A stretch of 17,907 bases of DNA, taken from positions 1 to 17,907 of the forward strand of contig VAWY01000107.1 of assembly GCA_005888335.1 (NCBI GenBank). The letters are read 5' to 3'. Source of the stretch: Actinomycetota bacterium. GTDB taxonomy: Bacteria > Actinomycetota > Thermoleophilia > Solirubrobacterales > Solirubrobacteraceae. This document shows, in pieces, positions 16,316 to 17,907 of this stretch (positions are counted from its first letter, which is position 1; each line of letters begins with the position of its first letter). The translations under genes were made by a program, and so were the position numbers. The notes below the pieces were generated by a model that saw only the letters and a program-made list of their open reading frames with translations, was not told the origin of the DNA and made no database searches.

Positions 16316-17907
16316 TCAGATGCCGTGCGCCTGGAGCCATAACTCCAGCACGCCCAGCTGCCACAGCTGACTGGCGCCCGAGGGGGTGCGGTGCTCGTTG
16401 GGCGCGGCGAGCAGCCGGTCGACCAGCCCGGGCGCGAACAGCTCGCGCTCGCGCGCCGCGGGCGCGGCGAGCGCGTCGCGCACGACGTCGAGGTAGGCGC
16501 CCTCGAGCTCGACGAGCGCGGGCACCGGGAAGTAGCCCTTGGGGCGGTCGACGACCGCGTCGGGGACCCGGCCGCGGGCGGCCTCCTTGAGCACGCCCTT
16601 CCCGCCGTGCGCGAGCTTGAGCTCGGGCGGGCAGGCGGCGGCCAGCTCGACGAGGTCGTGGTCGAGGAACGGCGTGCGCGCCTCGAGCCCGTGCGCCATC
16701 GTCATGTTGTCGACGCGCTTGACCGGGTCGTCGACGAGCATCACCTGCTGGTCGAGGCGCAACGCGCGGTCCAGCGCGGTGCTCGCTCCCGAGCGCGCGA
16801 AGTCGGCGGCGACGAAGTCGCGGCTGACCGGATCGTCGAGGCGCAGCGCCGGCGCCAGCGTGGCGAGCACCTCGGCGTGGCGGCGGTCGAAGAACGCGCG
16901 CTCGTAGGCGTCGAGGGCGTCGCCGTTGCGGCACTCGAGCAGCGGCGGGTACCAGTGATAGCCGCCGAAGACCTCGTCGGCGCCCTGGCCGGACTGGACG
17001 ACCTTGACGTGGCGGCTGACCTCCTCGGCCAGCAGGTAGAAGGCGACCGCATCGTGGGAGACCATCGGCTCGCTCATCGCGGCGATGGCCTCGCCGACCG
17101 CCGGCACCAGGCGGCGCTCGTCGACGCGCAGCTGGTGGTGGTCGGTGCCGAGCTCGCGCGCGACGAGGTCCGAGTAGGCGAACTCGTCGCCCTCGCGCTC
17201 GCCGACGTCCGGGAAGCCGATCGAGAACGTGCGCAGCCCCGTCTGCCCCTCCTCGGCGAGCAGCGCGACGATCAGGCTCGAGTCCAGCCCGCCCGACAGC
17301 AGGACGCCGACGGGGACGTCGGCCACCATCCGCCTGCGCACCGCGGCGCGCAGGCACTCGCGCACGGCGTCGGCCCACTCGGCGGCGGTCAGCTCGCCGT
17401 TCTCCGGGTTGCGCTCGTAGCGCGGCTCCCAGTAGCGGACCTCGCGGCGCGCTCCGTCCGGCTCGACCACGAGCAGCGTCGCCGGCGCCAGCTTGCGCAC
17501 CCCGCGCAGGATCGTCCGCGGCGCCGGCACGACCGCGTGCCAGGACAGGTAGTGGTGCAGTGCGACGGGGTCGAGCTCGGTGTCCACGCCGCCGGCAGCC
17601 AGCAGCGCGGGCAGCGTGGAGGCGACGCGCAGCGAGCCTTCCGGCCCCTCGGCGAGGTAGAGCGGCTTGATCCCCAGGCGGTCGCGGCCGATGATCGCGC
17701 GCCCGCTCGCGCGCTCGACGAGCACGAAGGCGAACATCCCGGCCAGGCGCTCGACGAAGCGCTCGCCCCAGCGGTGGTAGCCCTTGAGCAGCACCTCGGT
17801 GTCCGACGTCGAGGCGAACGAGTAGCCGTCGGCCGCGAGCTCGCGGCGCAGCTGCTGGTAGTTGTAGATGCAGCCGTTGAATGCCACGGCCAGGCCGAGG
17901 TGCGGGT
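16316..17907 (-). CDS. asnO: N-acetylglutaminylglutamine amide synthetase-type amidotransferase, N-terminus outside window
   Basis: Visible are ~530 C-terminal residues of an AsnB-family glutamine-dependent amidotransferase. The N-terminal ~75-80 residues with the Cys2 nucleophile lie beyond the window edge. The glutaminase part shows AVAFNGCIYNY, STSDTEVLLKGYHRWG and GRDRLGIKPLYLAEG. The synthetase part has the ATP pyrophosphatase loop LLSGGLDSSL (SGGLDSS at 17296-17276). The segments ALHHYLSWHAVVPAPRTILRGVRKL, SEPMVSHDAVAFYLLAEEVS and VKVVQSGQGADEVFGGYHWYPPL match what I know of the amidotransferase of the three-gene NAGGN osmoprotectant cluster rather than plain asparagine synthase. It would amidate N-acetyl-Gln-Gln using glutamine and ATP. 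The partner acetyltransferase-ligase (ngg) is not downstream, so it must lie upstream of the window or be absent. Confidence 0.85.
   Translation of the reverse strand, partial: PHLGLAVAFNGCIYNYQQLRRELAADGYSFASTSDTEVLLKGYHRWGERFVERLAGMFAFVLVERASGRAIIGRDRLGIKPLYLAEGPEGSLRVASTLPALLAAGGVDTELDPVALHHYLSWHAVVPAPRTILRGVRKLAPATLLVVEPDGARREVRYWEPRYERNPENGELTAAEWADAVRECLRAAVRRRMVADVPVGVLLSGGLDSSLIVALLAEEGQTGLRTFSIGFPDVGEREGDEFAYSDLVARELGTDHHQLRVDERRLVPAVGEAIAAMSEPMVSHDAVAFYLLAEEVSRHVKVVQSGQGADEVFGGYHWYPPLLECRNGDALDAYERAFFDRRHAEVLATLAPALRLDDPVSRDFVAADFARSGASTALDRALRLDQQVMLVDDPVKRVDNMTMAHGLEARTPFLDHDLVELAAACPPELKLAHGGKGVLKEAARGRVPDAVVDRPKGYFPVPALVELEGAYLDVVRDALAAPAARERELFAPGLVDRLLAAPNEHRTPSGASQLWQLGVLELWLQAHGI

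Overview
This is a GC-rich (roughly 70% or more) window with dense actinobacterial coding. The style of the RTX and LamG surface proteins, the GTG starts and the gene families suggest the Thermoleophilia (Solirubrobacterales-like), but that placement is an inference from gene content. No rRNA, tRNA, CRISPR array, integrase or complete insertion sequence was seen.

Left part, mostly plus strand (1-5624). The 3' part of an RTX calcium-binding repeat gene overlaps by ATGA a secreted LamG/Ig-like protein gene. A 60-bp loopless palindrome follows, then a patatin-like lipase, a second long inverted repeat and a small membrane protein. Convergent with the latter lies a minus-strand TetR regulator that has lost most of its DNA-binding domain. 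A TetR-type operator palindrome survives next to the break, in front of a 142-residue four-helix membrane protein.

Middle (5608-10641). leuA (2-isopropylmalate synthase) is on the minus strand behind a non-coding leader. The leader encodes an 18-residue peptide with nine leucines, a hairpin over its last codons, and two segments complementary to the leuA ribosome-binding region: a clear candidate for leucine-responsive attenuation. Upstream are an APC amino-acid permease and a quinone-oxidoreductase-like MDR enzyme, two bases apart. They diverge over only 24 bp from a ParB-like domain protein.

Right part, all minus strand (10646-17907). In transcription order: the 3' part of an amidotransferase matching the N-acetylglutaminylglutamine amide (osmoprotectant) type; a lipoprotein sugar-binding protein; a MalF-like permease broken by a frameshift; a MalG-like permease; a MalK/UgpC-like ATPase; and a persulfide-dioxygenase/double-rhodanese fusion 10 nt behind the ATPase. 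The sugar ABC operon appears to start from its own promoter and has two hairpins between the binding protein and the permeases.

The strongest items for follow-up are the leuA leader, the paired truncated TetR and surviving operator, the 3081-3140 palindrome, and the permease deletion.
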